A stretch of DNA of 64,000 bases from Pseudobacteroides sp035370245 (GCA_035370245.1 DAOOVO010000005.1:9424-73423), one strand, 5' to 3'; counted from the first letter of the stretch, positions 24,725 to 34,673 are shown. Notes: a model not told the origin generated them from the sequence alone. A program made the numbers and translations.

Positions 24725-26446
24725 GTGAAAATAGGACTTAGACATAAAATTTTATTTACGAATGTGATTGTTCTCTTTTTGACATTTCTTATTGTAGCTT
24801 TGGTTCTGATAGAGGGAGTGGACAGGGTTAACATGGGGATGCTTATAAACAGCATGGTAAACCAGTCGGAAATATCTGTAAGGACCATAAAGCAAAGCCT
24901 GTTGACGGACTCTAATACTGATAACATAGAAGGAGAATTCAATTTAAGAGCAGGTGACTTTGCTTCAAGATTGTCAAAGGAATCCGGCATTAGGGTAGTT
25001 ATATTTTCTGCACAAAAAAAGCTTTTAGCCGATTCGGATAATTCAGAAAGCCAGGACTTTAGTTTGTCTGAGATTGAGGAAGCCTTCAAGGATGGAGGTA
25101 ACAGGGCATACAGCCAGCGGGAGGTAGACGGCGAAAAGAAGCTTTTTTTTGCATTTCCGATTATTCATTCCGGTAAAATAATTGGCGGAGTGTTATTTGT
25201 CAATTCCCTTTCGGATATTGAAAAAAATAAAAGAAACATATCCATTTTAGTTCTTATAGCTTTTTTATCGGGAACAATAATTATACTTATTGTCAGCATA
25301 ATTATATCGGGAACAATTACTAAGCCTCTAAAGGTATTGAACCGTTCTGCCATTAATATATCCAAGGGGGATTATTCCAATAAAATTAATATAAAAACAA
25401 GGGATGAGCTGGGGGTTTTAGCAAGTACATTTAATTTGATGATGGATGAGGTTGCCAATAAAATAAATTCCCTTGATTTTGAAAAGGCTAAGCTTGGTGC
25501 GGTACTAGAAAGTATGGGTGAGGGAGTTGTTGCCTATAATTGTGATAATGAAATAATAGCGGATAATGCAATTGCCAGAAGCCTTTTTGCCCAAGGAATG
25601 AATGATTGGGTTTATGACACTGTTAACAAGGTAAGGGATATGAGAAAGAGAGTGGTTGTTGAAATAGATTCAAATGGAAGAAGCCTTCTTGTGTGTGCTA
25701 CACCGTTAAACCATGATGAGCTCAAAAATGGGGTTGTCTTAATCATAAATGATATTACTGAGCTTAGAAATTTGCAGGAAAAGCAAAAAAACTTTGTAAC
25801 TAATATATCTCATGAGCTTAAAACTCCGCTTACAACAATTTTGGGTTATGTTGATCTGCTAAAGGAACAGGGAGAGGACAAAAGGATATTTGAAACGTCA
25901 ATAGCGTATTTGGAAAGCTCAGCCGAACGCCTTAAAAGATTGGTTGATGATCTTATTGATTTATCCAGCCTTAAGAAATATGAGTTTGAAATAGAAAAAA
26001 GAAGCATAGATATAGTGGGGCTTATTAAGGATACTGTCGGACAAATGGCCATAAAAGCTAAGAAGTTCGATATTGAAATTGAAACGGATCTGTCGCATTT
26101 AGAACCCATGATGGCTGATCCCATAAGAGTAAAGCAGGCAGTTGTAAATATATTGGACAATGCAATCAAATACTCCCAAAAAGGGAAAATAACAGTAAAA
26201 ATGTATGACAATGCAGGGAATGTGCGGTTGGATATAGAGGATAAAGGTTGCGGTATACCGAAAGATTTGTTAGACAAAATATTTGAACCTTTTTACAGGG
26301 TAGATAAAGCAAGATCTAGAGAGATAGGCGGAAATGGTCTAGGCCTTTCTATTGCAAAGGAAATAGTGGAAAAACATAATGGCAGCATAATTATTGACAG
26401 CAAGATAGGTACTGGGACAAAAGTAAGTATTATACTTCCATATTAA
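24725..26446 (+). CDS. Sensor histidine kinase (HAMP, PAS-like, HisKA, HATPase)
   Basis: 573 aa with GTG start. Two membrane helices (~10-32 and ~175-198) flank an extracellular sensor domain of about 140 residues. HAMP (~198-250) is followed by a PAS-like segment (~255-345), then HisKA with H363 in NISHELKTPLT and HATPase with N-box (NILDNAIKYS), G1 (DKGCGIP), F (FEPFYR) and G2 (GNGLGLS). Same layout as PhoR/WalK/ResE kinases. Partner of the preceding response regulator. Followed by a terminator at 26512. Confidence 0.95.
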   Translation: MKIGLRHKILFTNVIVLFLTFLIVALVLIEGVDRVNMGMLINSMVNQSEISVRTIKQSLLTDSNTDNIEGEFNLRAGDFASRLSKESGIRVVIFSAQKKLLADSDNSESQDFSLSEIEEAFKDGGNRAYSQREVDGEKKLFFAFPIIHSGKIIGGVLFVNSLSDIEKNKRNISILVLIAFLSGTIIILIVSIIISGTITKPLKVLNRSAINISKGDYSNKINIKTRDELGVLASTFNLMMDEVANKINSLDFEKAKLGAVLESMGEGVVAYNCDNEIIADNAIARSLFAQGMNDWVYDTVNKVRDMRKRVVVEIDSNGRSLLVCATPLNHDELKNGVVLIINDITELRNLQEKQKNFVTNISHELKTPLTTILGYVDLLKEQGEDKRIFETSIAYLESSAERLKRLVDDLIDLSSLKKYEFEIEKRSIDIVGLIKDTVGQMAIKAKKFDIEIETDLSHLEPMMADPIRVKQAVVNILDNAIKYSQKGKITVKMYDNAGNVRLDIEDKGCGIPKDLLDKIFEPFYRVDKARSREIGGNGLGLSIAKEIVEKHNGSIIIDSKIGTGTKVSIILPY

Positions 26447-26511
26447 GAATTTGCATGAAATATTTAACTCTCGTATATTAAAAATGGCAAAGCATAGCTA
26501 AACCGACATAT

Positions 26512-26534
26512 AGGCTGGAATTTCCGGCCTTTTT
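26512..26534 (+). terminator. Terminator after the histidine kinase
   Basis: AGGCTGGAA / TTCCGGCCT stem (one T-G pair) followed by TTTT. Confidence 0.75.
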
Positions 26535-26635
26535 ATATTCAGGAAATTATTTTACAATTTTGTTACATGTGGTTTAAGCAATTATGATAATTATCATGTA
26601 TTATTTATTTATAATCAATGAGGGAGGCATATAAC

Positions 26636-27877
26636 TTGAATATAAGATTATCGGCTGTTGTAGTAGGTCTTGCTGTTGTTATACTATCGGGATGCAGTTC
26701 TTCAAATAAGGTGACTGTCATAAAAGGTCCGGGTACTTCAAATAACAGCCTTTTGGTAGGATTAAATGAAATAAGTAAAGGTGATGTTGAAGGGTTTGCA
26801 GGTGAAAGGCTTATTATAAGGGAAGATAAAAACAGCAGTGAAGCAGAGTTCTATAGCATGGACATAAGGACAAAGGAGAAAAAGCTTGTATTATCTTGTG
26901 CATATAAAGAAAATTTAAAGCTTAGTATATCAAAAGATAACAAATTTGTCATATATGATAAAAGTCTTGCAGACCTTGAAAAAAACACTGTTTCGACACT
27001 GCCTGAGGTAAATCCTCAAATAAGGAGAACTTTCACTTTATTAGGTGTTCCCGACTATTGTTTTTATGGTGATCATGAGGTATTGGTGGCAAACCCGTTG
27101 ATTTACATGAACAGATATCTTGGAGCCAAGGTTTATGGTTTTTTGGATTATAGCGGAGATTGGAGTTTAAAGTTAAAGAAGACAGGAGATTCAATAAAAC
27201 AGAAAGAGCCGGATTTTGGTGCTATAAAGGCTCCCGATATAAAGGGTATAAAGGATTCTGTTATTGATATGGAAAGATGCAGATTTATATTTATAGGAAC
27301 ATCAACTGAAGAAAACAGGGATGATCTTTATATACTCGATCTTTTCAAAAAGGAATTTATTCAGATAGATACTGATGTAAGTTTGTTTGCACTAAATGCT
27401 GCAGGAAGCGGCATAGCTTATGTAAAAAATGAGACAGGTGACAAGGGACAAAAATTAATTGTTTCGTATATGTCGTCCAATGAAAAGAAGGAGTTGGACA
27501 GTCAGAAGGATATTTTAGGAGTATCATGGTCTTCTGACGGAACATGGATAGCATATTCAGGCGGAGAGAATGGCAAAAACGATATGTTTATAATAAAGCC
27601 TGATGCTTCGAATAAAGAGCAGTTGACACAGGGAATGAACTTAGATGGCAGTATAGCCTGGGCTCAAAGCAATGACAGGATTGCTTTCACCACAAATGGA
27701 AACGAAACATATAAGGATAAGAGAGCTTATTTGGCAAGCCTGAACATTAATTCAGGGAATAAAAAGGATGATATAAGAAATATTGAACCGGAAAGGCAGA
27801 ATGCAGCATTACAGCTTGTAGGCCTTATGAGGGAGGTAACACAAGATGTTATTGAGACCAGTTCGAAAAAAACATAA
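26636..27877 (+). CDS. TolB/propeller-like lipoprotein
   Basis: About 413 aa. The start is TTG 26636, 8 nt after GGGAGG (the ATG at 26618 lies before that ribosome site). A lipobox LSGC near residue 19 predicts a lipoprotein. The body has beta-propeller phrases (SWSSDGTWIAYSGG, MFIIKPDASNKEQLT, IAWAQSNDRIAF) like TolB/WD40-type repeats, strongest in the C-terminal half. No enzyme motif. Its 3' end overlaps the ydcF-like gene by 32 nt, so they form an operon with the L,D-transpeptidase. It may be a periplasmic-face scaffold. Confidence 0.75.
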   Translation: MNIRLSAVVVGLAVVILSGCSSSNKVTVIKGPGTSNNSLLVGLNEISKGDVEGFAGERLIIREDKNSSEAEFYSMDIRTKEKKLVLSCAYKENLKLSISKDNKFVIYDKSLADLEKNTVSTLPEVNPQIRRTFTLLGVPDYCFYGDHEVLVANPLIYMNRYLGAKVYGFLDYSGDWSLKLKKTGDSIKQKEPDFGAIKAPDIKGIKDSVIDMERCRFIFIGTSTEENRDDLYILDLFKKEFIQIDTDVSLFALNAAGSGIAYVKNETGDKGQKLIVSYMSSNEKKELDSQKDILGVSWSSDGTWIAYSGGENGKNDMFIIKPDASNKEQLTQGMNLDGSIAWAQSNDRIAFTTNGNETYKDKRAYLASLNINSGNKKDDIRNIEPERQNAALQLVGLMREVTQDVIETSSKKT

Positions 27878-28481
27878 ATACAGAAGTCAAAAGACAAAAT
27901 TTCCTATTCTTAGGACCATAAGAAATATAATTGCTGCTTTATTAATTATAATAATAGTTCCTTCGTTAATATTATTTTTGCTTATATTAAACGGGGCAAA
28001 AAATACCACCCCCAAAAATGCAGATGTTATGATAGTATTAGGATGTCAGATATGGGGGGAAGGGCCTAGTCTGACGTTGCAGTACAGACTTGAAAATGCA
28101 TTGAAGCTGTACAAGGAAGGCATTGCAAAGCATATCATTGTAAGCGGCGGTCAGGGACCTGATGAAATTATAACCGAAGCTAAAGCAATGAAAAAGTGGC
28201 TTGTAAAAAATGGGGTTAGTGAAGATGCAATTTATGAAGAGGACAAGTCTACAAGCACATATGAAAACCTCAGGTATTCCAAAATGATTATGGATAAGCA
28301 TGGATTTAAGGATGCGGTAATTGTAACTAGTGATTTCCATGTTTTTAGATCACTTTGGCTATCCAAAAGGCTGGGTTTTGAAGCTAAGGGTGCTCCGTCC
28401 AAAACTGTAGACTACTTAAAGCCGTATTATTATTTTAGAGAAATCGTATCAAATGTAAAAAGTTTTTTATTGGACAGGTAG
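27846..28481 (+). CDS. YdcF/SanA family protein (DUF218)
   Basis: 211 aa with one N-terminal membrane helix (~25-48) and an extracytoplasmic DUF218 domain: VMIVLGCQIWGEGPS, a HIIVSGGQGPDE block, ST(Y)ENLRYS, and a VTSDFHVFRS histidine motif. Family members such as SanA and ElyC act in envelope integrity and lipid-linked precursor metabolism; the reaction is unknown. Overlaps the lipoprotein gene and is 8 nt from the transpeptidase gene. Confidence 0.9.
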   Translation: MLLRPVRKKHKYRSQKTKFPILRTIRNIIAALLIIIIVPSLILFLLILNGAKNTTPKNADVMIVLGCQIWGEGPSLTLQYRLENALKLYKEGIAKHIIVSGGQGPDEIITEAKAMKKWLVKNGVSEDAIYEEDKSTSTYENLRYSKMIMDKHGFKDAVIVTSDFHVFRSLWLSKRLGFEAKGAPSKTVDYLKPYYYFREIVSNVKSFLLDR

Positions 28482-28489
28482 GTGAGGTT

Positions 28490-29224
28490 ATGAAAAAACG
28501 CTATATTGCTGCAGTGATTTTAGCCATAGCAGTTTTCATAGTTATTATCAATTTGAAGGATGTTAGAGAAGTAAAGGATGCTACTGTTTATGCGAAGCAA
28601 AAAGCTCAAGAGTTTTTTGTGAAAGAGGACAAAAAATGGGAGAACAATGAGGAACCCTCTAAAAAAGTACACCTACGTAGTGTTAAGCCTGATATACCTT
28701 TAGATGAGATTTTGAAGGGAAAAAACATTGATAACAAAGACGGATTTAATATATTTATTGATCTAGATAAGAGAACTTTGTATTTTAAGTACAATGAGGA
28801 AATTCTAAAACAATATGTGATTTCCGCAGGTAAAAAGACAGATGAAGGGAAAAAGGAAACGGAAGGGGATTATAAAACACCGGTGGGCAATTTCTATATA
28901 TGCGGCAAGGAAGTATATAATCCTCCTAAAACATATCTAGGAAGCAGATGGATGATGTTGAGCTATCCGGGCTTGGAAGCAGCTGAGGAAGGACTTGAGA
29001 AAGGAATGATCTCCCAAGAACAATATAATTTGATAAAAAAGAGTTATCAGGACAAGACAATACCCCCTCAAACCACAAAGCTTGGCAGTTATATAGGGAT
29101 TCATGGCGGTGCAATCCCTGATTATCCAAAGGATTGGACTGCAGGATGTATAGGAATGTATAACCAGGATATTGAAGAAATATACGCATATGTAGAAAAT
29201 GGTACAAAAGTGGTAATACGGTAG
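28490..29224 (+). CDS. L,D-transpeptidase (YkuD domain)
   Basis: 244 aa with an N-terminal membrane anchor (~5-22) and a YkuD catalytic domain (~85-244). The FNIFIDLDKRTLYF start, the KTPVGNFYI strand, IHGGAIPD and the catalytic Cys motif DWTAGCIGM are all present. Such enzymes make 3-3 cross-links in peptidoglycan or attach proteins to it. Last gene of the lipoprotein-ydcF-transpeptidase operon, downstream of a two-component system, with a terminator at 29285. Confidence 0.94.
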   Translation: MKKRYIAAVILAIAVFIVIINLKDVREVKDATVYAKQKAQEFFVKEDKKWENNEEPSKKVHLRSVKPDIPLDEILKGKNIDNKDGFNIFIDLDKRTLYFKYNEEILKQYVISAGKKTDEGKKETEGDYKTPVGNFYICGKEVYNPPKTYLGSRWMMLSYPGLEAAEEGLEKGMISQEQYNLIKKSYQDKTIPPQTTKLGSYIGIHGGAIPDYPKDWTAGCIGMYNQDIEEIYAYVENGTKVVIR

Positions 29225-29284
29225 AGATGGGCTTATAAAACTTAAAATTATTTAAATGACTTTAAATAGCTTAAAATATCAAAA

Positions 29285-29316
29285 AACTTCCAATTATGAA
29301 AGGAAGTTATTTTTTT
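29285..29316 (+). terminator. Terminator after the L,D-transpeptidase gene
   Basis: AACTTCC / GGAAGTT with loop AATTATGAAA, followed by ATTTTTTT. Confidence 0.85.
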
Positions 29317-29344
29317 GTCCTGAAACTTATAATTGCATTATTGC

Positions 29345-29368
29345 GAAAATTACAAAATTGTAATTTTG
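29345..29368. promoter_or_regulatory. Palindrome upstream of the ABC exporter operon
   Basis: AAAATTACAA and TTGTAATTTT are 10-bp arms about AA, lying 70-95 nt before the ATPase start and just upstream of AT-rich promoter-like sequence. Candidate operator for the linked response regulator. A T-rich stretch follows, so a weak second terminator is the alternative. Confidence 0.4.
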
Positions 29369-29439
29369 TTTTTAATGGATATGTAATATTGCATATTTAA
29401 AATAAAAATATAAATACTGATTAAAAGGAGTAACACAAA

Positions 29440-30123
29440 ATGGAAATATTAAAAGTCGAAAATCTAACTAAAAAATATGGAAAAGGCGATAATGAGGTTG
29501 TCGCTATAGAAAATATCAATTTTTCAGTAGAGAAAGGTGAATTTGTTGCTATAGTCGGACCTAGCGGTTCGGGAAAGAGTACGCTTCTTCACCTGATTGG
29601 TGGAGTGGATAAGCCTACTTCCGGAAAGGTATTTATTGAAGGAGTAGACATATACGGACTTAAGGAAAAAGAACTTTCAATATTGAGAAGAAGAAAGGTT
29701 GGCTTTGTTTTCCAGTCATACAATCTTATACCTGTGCTTACAGCTGAGGAAAATATACTGATGCCTCTGCTCTTAGACAACAGGAAGCAGGATAAGAATT
29801 ATATTGAAGAATTGTTGGATATCTTAAGTCTAAAGGATAGAAGAAATCATCTGCCTTCTCAGCTTTCAGGAGGACAACAGCAAAGGGTTTCCATAGGAAG
29901 GGCACTTTCCAATAAGCCCGCAGTTATTTTGGCGGATGAGCCTACGGGAAACCTTGATTCCAAAAACTCAAAGGAGGTTTTGGAGCTTATGAGGTACTCG
30001 GCACAAAAGTACAACCAGACACTAATATTGATAACTCATGATATGAATATTGCCTCGGAAGCAAACAGAGTAATAAGCATAATAGACGGAAAGATAAATG
30101 CAGATGAGGTGATAAGAAAATGA
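29440..30123 (+). CDS. ABC transporter ATP-binding protein (MacB/LolD type)
   Basis: 227 aa, complete ATPase: Walker A GPSGSGKS (~residues 40-47), Q-loop FQSYNLIP, signature LSGGQQQR, Walker B VILADEPTGNLDS and H-loop TH. The FtsE/LolD/MacB subfamily couples to FtsX-type permeases. Its stop overlaps the permease start (ATGA). The operon continues with a response regulator and kinase, an arrangement common for peptide-antibiotic sensing and efflux modules in Firmicutes. Confidence 0.96.
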   Translation: MEILKVENLTKKYGKGDNEVVAIENINFSVEKGEFVAIVGPSGSGKSTLLHLIGGVDKPTSGKVFIEGVDIYGLKEKELSILRRRKVGFVFQSYNLIPVLTAEENILMPLLLDNRKQDKNYIEELLDILSLKDRRNHLPSQLSGGQQQRVSIGRALSNKPAVILADEPTGNLDSKNSKEVLELMRYSAQKYNQTLILITHDMNIASEANRVISIIDGKINADEVIRK

Positions 30124-32612
30124 AAAACTATAACGCATTGGCACTAAAATATCTAAAAGAGCATAAGGCAAGAACTATTCTTACACTTATCGGTATCATT
30201 ATAGCCATATCTATGTTTACTGTCATAGGAGGTATTTACTATAGCGGTAAGGAAGGTGAAATTCAGGATGTAAAAGAAGGTATTGGAAATTACGAGATAT
30301 CTTTCTATGATTTATCAGGAGATAAGCATAAACAAATAATCAATAATTCGGAAATAAAAAATGGAGGTACTTCAAAAGAAGCAGGAAGTCTTAAGCTTGA
30401 TACAAAACTCCTTACCGAATCATTAAGAACGTTATTTGTGAAGGAATATGATGCTGATGCATATAAGAACATATTTACGATTAAAATGTCACAGGGCAGA
30501 TTGCCGCAAAACAGCAGTGAAATTATTGTAGATATAAAATATTATAATGTTTTAAAAGAGAAGGGAATTGCAGATACATTAGAGGGAACAATCAGCACAG
30601 AAAACAGCAAAAAGCACACGGTTTATAAAATAGTGGGTGCTTATGAAAGTAAATCCATTAATAATATTGCTCTAAGCTTTATTGACAATATAAATGCATC
30701 AGATAAGTATATTTATTATGCAAACTTAAAAGAAAAAAAGGACAAAATGAAGGCTGCAGAAATCATATCTAAAGCTACCGGTACAAAGATTGATCCCAAC
30801 TCAAGACTATTATATTTAATGGGGCAAGGACCGGATAAAAAGAAAAATGATGGTGTTGCCACAATATTCTTTTTCATATTTGCTTTTGTTGTCGTCTGTA
30901 CATCTGTTGTTATTTATAATGCTTTCAGCATTTCAGTTATGGAGAGGATAAAGCATTTTGGCATTTTAAGGAGCATAGGTGCAACCAGGACCCAGATTAG
31001 CAAGCTTGTCATCATTGAAGCCTTTGTTATGAGCGGCATTGCGGTACCTTTAGGGATAGCCATAGGATATCTGGGGTCATATTTGGTGTTTAATGTAATT
31101 ATGTCGGGCTTTTTAGGGTCATTTCAAATAAATTTCTATCCAAAAGTGGTTATAGTGGCTGCAGTTCTAGGTGTAGCTACAGTTTTTATCTCAATACTTC
31201 TTCCTGCCTTTTCTGCATCAAGAGTTTCTCCGGTTGATGCAATTAAAGGAACCAATATTATAAAGGGTGAAAGGATAAAACGAAGGAGAGGAATATTGGC
31301 AAAGCTGTTCTTTGGTTTTGAGGGCCAGGTGGCTTACAAGAATATTAAGAGAAGCAGAAAGAGATTTTATGTAACATGTATATCACTGTCTCTCTCGCTC
31401 ATTATGTTTGTTTTCTTTTCTAATTTTATGGATATTATTATGAGCTCATATAAGATAGTATACTCTTTTGTAAAAGTTCAAGGTGTTTATACATCTGATA
31501 ATTACAATATTGATAATGAATTATTAGATAAACTTGCAAAAATAAAAGGTATAAGTGATATATACAAACTAAACTATGTAACAGTGCCTATGGTTGTTGA
31601 AAAAAAGGCTGTAAATAAAAAATTTGTAGAGTCTTTTGAAAAGGAAGGGAAGCTTCAAGAGTACAAGGATTATTATTTTATAAATGTTAAAATTATTAGC
31701 TATGATAAGGCCGCTTTGGAGTTTTTCAACAAGGATAACAAAAAAAATATTGATTATGAAAAATTTAAAAGCGGTGAAGAGGTGATAATAGTAAATAAAT
31801 CCATGGCCAGTCAAGGAGGAGACATGTTTTATGATGCATTTACCGAATATAAAAAGGGGCAATCGTTCAAGCTTCCTAATTTTAACCGGGATTATATAAT
31901 TAATAAGAATAAGGATTTTATAAAAAAGGCTGTGGAAAAAAATGATATGATGAGCTTTAAGGTTGCAGATGTTGTTGAATATGAGACGATAAACGGCTCG
32001 CTAATTTCTAACGGTTTTGGTATAATAATGTCGGATGAGAGCTTTAAAAAACTCACAGGAATAATGAAATACAATACAATAGGCATAATGTTTGATTCAA
32101 AGGAAAGCAGGAATAGCGTTTTTGAAAAGCTTAACATAATAGCCGATGAACATTCAGTGAAATATCTTGATATTTATGAAGAGGAAAATAGGATGAATGA
32201 TCTTATCGTTCAGTTGCTGGTACTGGTATATGGATTTATTTCTCTTATAGTTCTCATCGCATGTGTCAATATAATAAATACAGTGACAATAAATCTATTG
32301 GTAAAGAAAAGGGAGTATGCTGTTTTTAAAGCTATAGGCATGACAAGGCAGCAGTTTATTAAGCTTGTTTTACTTGAGGGAACATTATTTGGAGTTTTTG
32401 CATGCATAATTGGTGTACCCATAGCTTTTCTCCTTATAAAGATTGGAATTATTGAAAAAAATCCCCTGGGATATATAGGATATGTTATGCCTGTTTGGCC
32501 TTATATAGCAGGCATAATAGGTGTTATTTCAATTACATTCTTAGCTGCCCTAATACCCTTAAGAAAGCTAAATGATATGAATATTATTGAGTCATTAAGG
32601 GTAGAAGATTAA
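30120..32612 (+). CDS. FtsX-like ABC transporter permease
   Basis: 830 aa with two FtsX cores. Order: N-terminal helix (~18-40); extracellular domain (~45-240); three helices (~245-370) with the SVMERIKHFGILRSIGATRTQ coupling phrase; a further helix (~415-435) after a second RxYV-type segment; extracellular domain (~445-690); last three helices (~700-820) with VKKREYAVFKAIGMTRQQF. This eight-helix duplicated layout is like LolC/E or MacB-related exporters and unlike the ten-helix, ~650-aa BceB. The substrate is unknown; an antimicrobial peptide or lipid is plausible. Confidence 0.9.
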   Translation: MKNYNALALKYLKEHKARTILTLIGIIIAISMFTVIGGIYYSGKEGEIQDVKEGIGNYEISFYDLSGDKHKQIINNSEIKNGGTSKEAGSLKLDTKLLTESLRTLFVKEYDADAYKNIFTIKMSQGRLPQNSSEIIVDIKYYNVLKEKGIADTLEGTISTENSKKHTVYKIVGAYESKSINNIALSFIDNINASDKYIYYANLKEKKDKMKAAEIISKATGTKIDPNSRLLYLMGQGPDKKKNDGVATIFFFIFAFVVVCTSVVIYNAFSISVMERIKHFGILRSIGATRTQISKLVIIEAFVMSGIAVPLGIAIGYLGSYLVFNVIMSGFLGSFQINFYPKVVIVAAVLGVATVFISILLPAFSASRVSPVDAIKGTNIIKGERIKRRRGILAKLFFGFEGQVAYKNIKRSRKRFYVTCISLSLSLIMFVFFSNFMDIIMSSYKIVYSFVKVQGVYTSDNYNIDNELLDKLAKIKGISDIYKLNYVTVPMVVEKKAVNKKFVESFEKEGKLQEYKDYYFINVKIISYDKAALEFFNKDNKKNIDYEKFKSGEEVIIVNKSMASQGGDMFYDAFTEYKKGQSFKLPNFNRDYIINKNKDFIKKAVEKNDMMSFKVADVVEYETINGSLISNGFGIIMSDESFKKLTGIMKYNTIGIMFDSKESRNSVFEKLNIIADEHSVKYLDIYEEENRMNDLIVQLLVLVYGFISLIVLIACVNIINTVTINLLVKKREYAVFKAIGMTRQQFIKLVLLEGTLFGVFACIIGVPIAFLLIKIGIIEKNPLGYIGYVMPVWPYIAGIIGVISITFLAALIPLRKLNDMNIIESLRVED

Positions 32613-32685
32613 CCCTTACTTTTACAATAGTATATTTGTGCCACTGTAAATAAAAGAATTTTAAAAGCTGAAAAGGTGAAAATAT

Positions 32686-33366
32686 ATGAACATCATGTTG
32701 GTTGAAGATGATAAGGCTTTGGTTTTAGGAATGGAATATGCACTAAAAAAGGAAGGCTATAATGTCATATCGGCAGGAACAATAAATGAAGCACAAAAGC
32801 TTTTGGATAATAGTATAGAATTGGTGCTATTGGATGTTTCGTTGCCGGATGGAAATGGATATGATTTTTGCAAAGAGCTTCGAACAAAGAGCAATGTTCC
32901 GGTTATTTTTATAACAGCTTTAGATGGTGAAGCCAATATTGTATTCGGGCTTGATATAGGAGCTGACGACTACATTACAAAGCCTGTCAGAATTAGTGAA
33001 ATGATTTCGAGAATAAAAGCCGTCATGAGAAGAAGAACCAACCAATATAGTGGTGAGAGTAAAAATATCATAGTTAGCGGAAATGTAACAATTGAGCCTT
33101 TGAAGTGCAGGGTATTGGTTGATGGTGCCGAAGCAAACCTGACAGCAGCAGAATACAAGCTTTTGCTGCTGTTGGTTGAAAATAAGGGAAGGGTACTTGA
33201 AAGAAACCGGATTATAGAAAAGCTCTGGGATATTGACGGTAACTTTATTGACCACAATACTTTAAATGTATATGTTAAGAGGCTTAGAGAAAAGATTGAG
33301 ACAGAGAGCAAAAAGCATATAGAAACATTAAGGGGCTTAGGATACATGTGGAAGGATGAGGTGTAA
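32686..33366 (+). CDS. OmpR-family response regulator of the ABC exporter module
   Basis: 226 aa. Receiver domain with E7-D8-D9, phospho-acceptor D50 in LVLLDVSLP and K98-region TKP; winged-helix output domain with NTLNVYVKRLREKIE. It has its own ribosome site 73 nt after the permease, and the kinase gene begins 5 nt after its stop. It most likely controls the upstream ABC genes, possibly through the palindrome at 29345-29368. Confidence 0.94.
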   Translation: MNIMLVEDDKALVLGMEYALKKEGYNVISAGTINEAQKLLDNSIELVLLDVSLPDGNGYDFCKELRTKSNVPVIFITALDGEANIVFGLDIGADDYITKPVRISEMISRIKAVMRRRTNQYSGESKNIIVSGNVTIEPLKCRVLVDGAEANLTAAEYKLLLLLVENKGRVLERNRIIEKLWDIDGNFIDHNTLNVYVKRLREKIETESKKHIETLRGLGYMWKDEV

Positions 33367-33371
33367 CAGAC

Positions 33372-34619
33372 GTGAGGATTTTAAAGAGTATTGATGTCCG
33401 TAAGTCTCTAATATTTATGATGATTATCCTTTTGCTTTTTGCAGGAGTGCTCTTTTTATTTCTAAACCATTTTATTGAGATTATGAATAATGCCCAGATA
33501 AAACAAAATATATCACTTGCGGGAAGTATTGTAAAAAAATATCCCGAGAGTGAGGAAGATGTTGCAAGAATAATAATTTCTGATGATAACAAAGACTATG
33601 ATTACGGTAAAGAAATATTGGATAAGTATTCATATAATGAATCCCTGGCGACATATAAAAATACATTGATGAATAAAAGCTATTATAAACTTTTATACGG
33701 CTTTATTCTGATTATTATTTTACTATTGATATCTGTTATAGCTGTCATGATGTATAGTTATAACAAAATATATAAAAGAATCAGAATGGTTGCATCCCAG
33801 GCAGAAGGGCTTGTGGAGGGGAGATTTGGAGCAATGGAAGGAGAAAATGATGAAGGAGATTTCGGCCTTTTGGTATATCAGTTCAATACTATGGCAAAAA
33901 GAATGACTGAGACACTTGAAGCGTTGCAGAAAGAGAAGCTTTTTCTTAAGAGGGTTATAACCGACATATCCCACCAATTAAAAACTCCATTAGCATCACT
34001 TATAATGTTTAACGAAATATTATCCGATTATGAAAAGCTTCCTAAAGAGGATGCCGTAAAGTTTGTAAAAGAAAGCAAAAACCAGCTTGAGAGGATGGAA
34101 TGGCTTGTAAAGAACCTTCTTAAGATGGCTAAGCTTGAAGGAAAAATGGTGACTTTCGAAAAAAAGGAGTCTTTAATTAAGAAAACAATTTTAAAAAGTA
34201 TTGAAGGGCTCAAAACAATGGCAGAAGCAAAGGGAATAAATGTTGTGCTGGAAGGTCCCTCGGACGTTGTTATAAGCCATGATGTAAACTGGACGGCAGA
34301 AGCAATTTCAAATCTCTTTAAGAATTCCATTGAGCATGTAGAGCCTGGTGGTAATGTAAAAATAAGCTGGGAAGAAAACAATGTTTTTGTTGAGATTAAA
34401 ATTGAGGATGATGGAGAGGGAATAAGTAAAAGTGAACTTCCTCGAATTTTTGACCGTTTTCATAAAGGACCTAACAGTAATAGTCCGACAAATATAGGAA
34501 TTGGACTTTTTATAGCAAAAAATGCAATTGAAGGTCAGGGCGGCAATATTTATGCCTATAGTGAAGATAAAAAAGGCAGCAAATTTGTTATAAGGATAAT
34601 GAAAATGACGTGGGAGTAG
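33372..34619 (+). CDS. Sensor histidine kinase of the ABC exporter module
   Basis: 415 aa from GTG 33372. Two membrane helices (~12-35 and ~95-120) enclose a short extracellular region of about 60 residues. A HAMP-like segment follows, then HisKA with H201 (DISHQLKTPLA) and HATPase (NLFKNSIEH, DDGEGIS, FDRFHKG, NIGIGLFIA). The small sensor suggests that it responds with help from the transporter, as in transporter-coupled kinases. Inference only, since the extracellular loop is larger than in BceS-type kinases. Confidence 0.93.
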   Translation: MRILKSIDVRKSLIFMMIILLLFAGVLFLFLNHFIEIMNNAQIKQNISLAGSIVKKYPESEEDVARIIISDDNKDYDYGKEILDKYSYNESLATYKNTLMNKSYYKLLYGFILIIILLLISVIAVMMYSYNKIYKRIRMVASQAEGLVEGRFGAMEGENDEGDFGLLVYQFNTMAKRMTETLEALQKEKLFLKRVITDISHQLKTPLASLIMFNEILSDYEKLPKEDAVKFVKESKNQLERMEWLVKNLLKMAKLEGKMVTFEKKESLIKKTILKSIEGLKTMAEAKGINVVLEGPSDVVISHDVNWTAEAISNLFKNSIEHVEPGGNVKISWEENNVFVEIKIEDDGEGISKSELPRIFDRFHKGPNSNSPTNIGIGLFIAKNAIEGQGGNIYAYSEDKKGSKFVIRIMKMTWE

Positions 34620-34673
34620 ATGAGTCGGGAATAATGAATTGAAATATAAGATATGGTTAAAATATAGATTAAC

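Noticed and set aside
29440..34619. Naming the ABC/two-component module BceAB-RS
   Set aside because: The permease has a duplicated eight-helix FtsX layout and 830 aa. The kinase has a ~60-residue extracellular region. Both differ from BceB and BceS.
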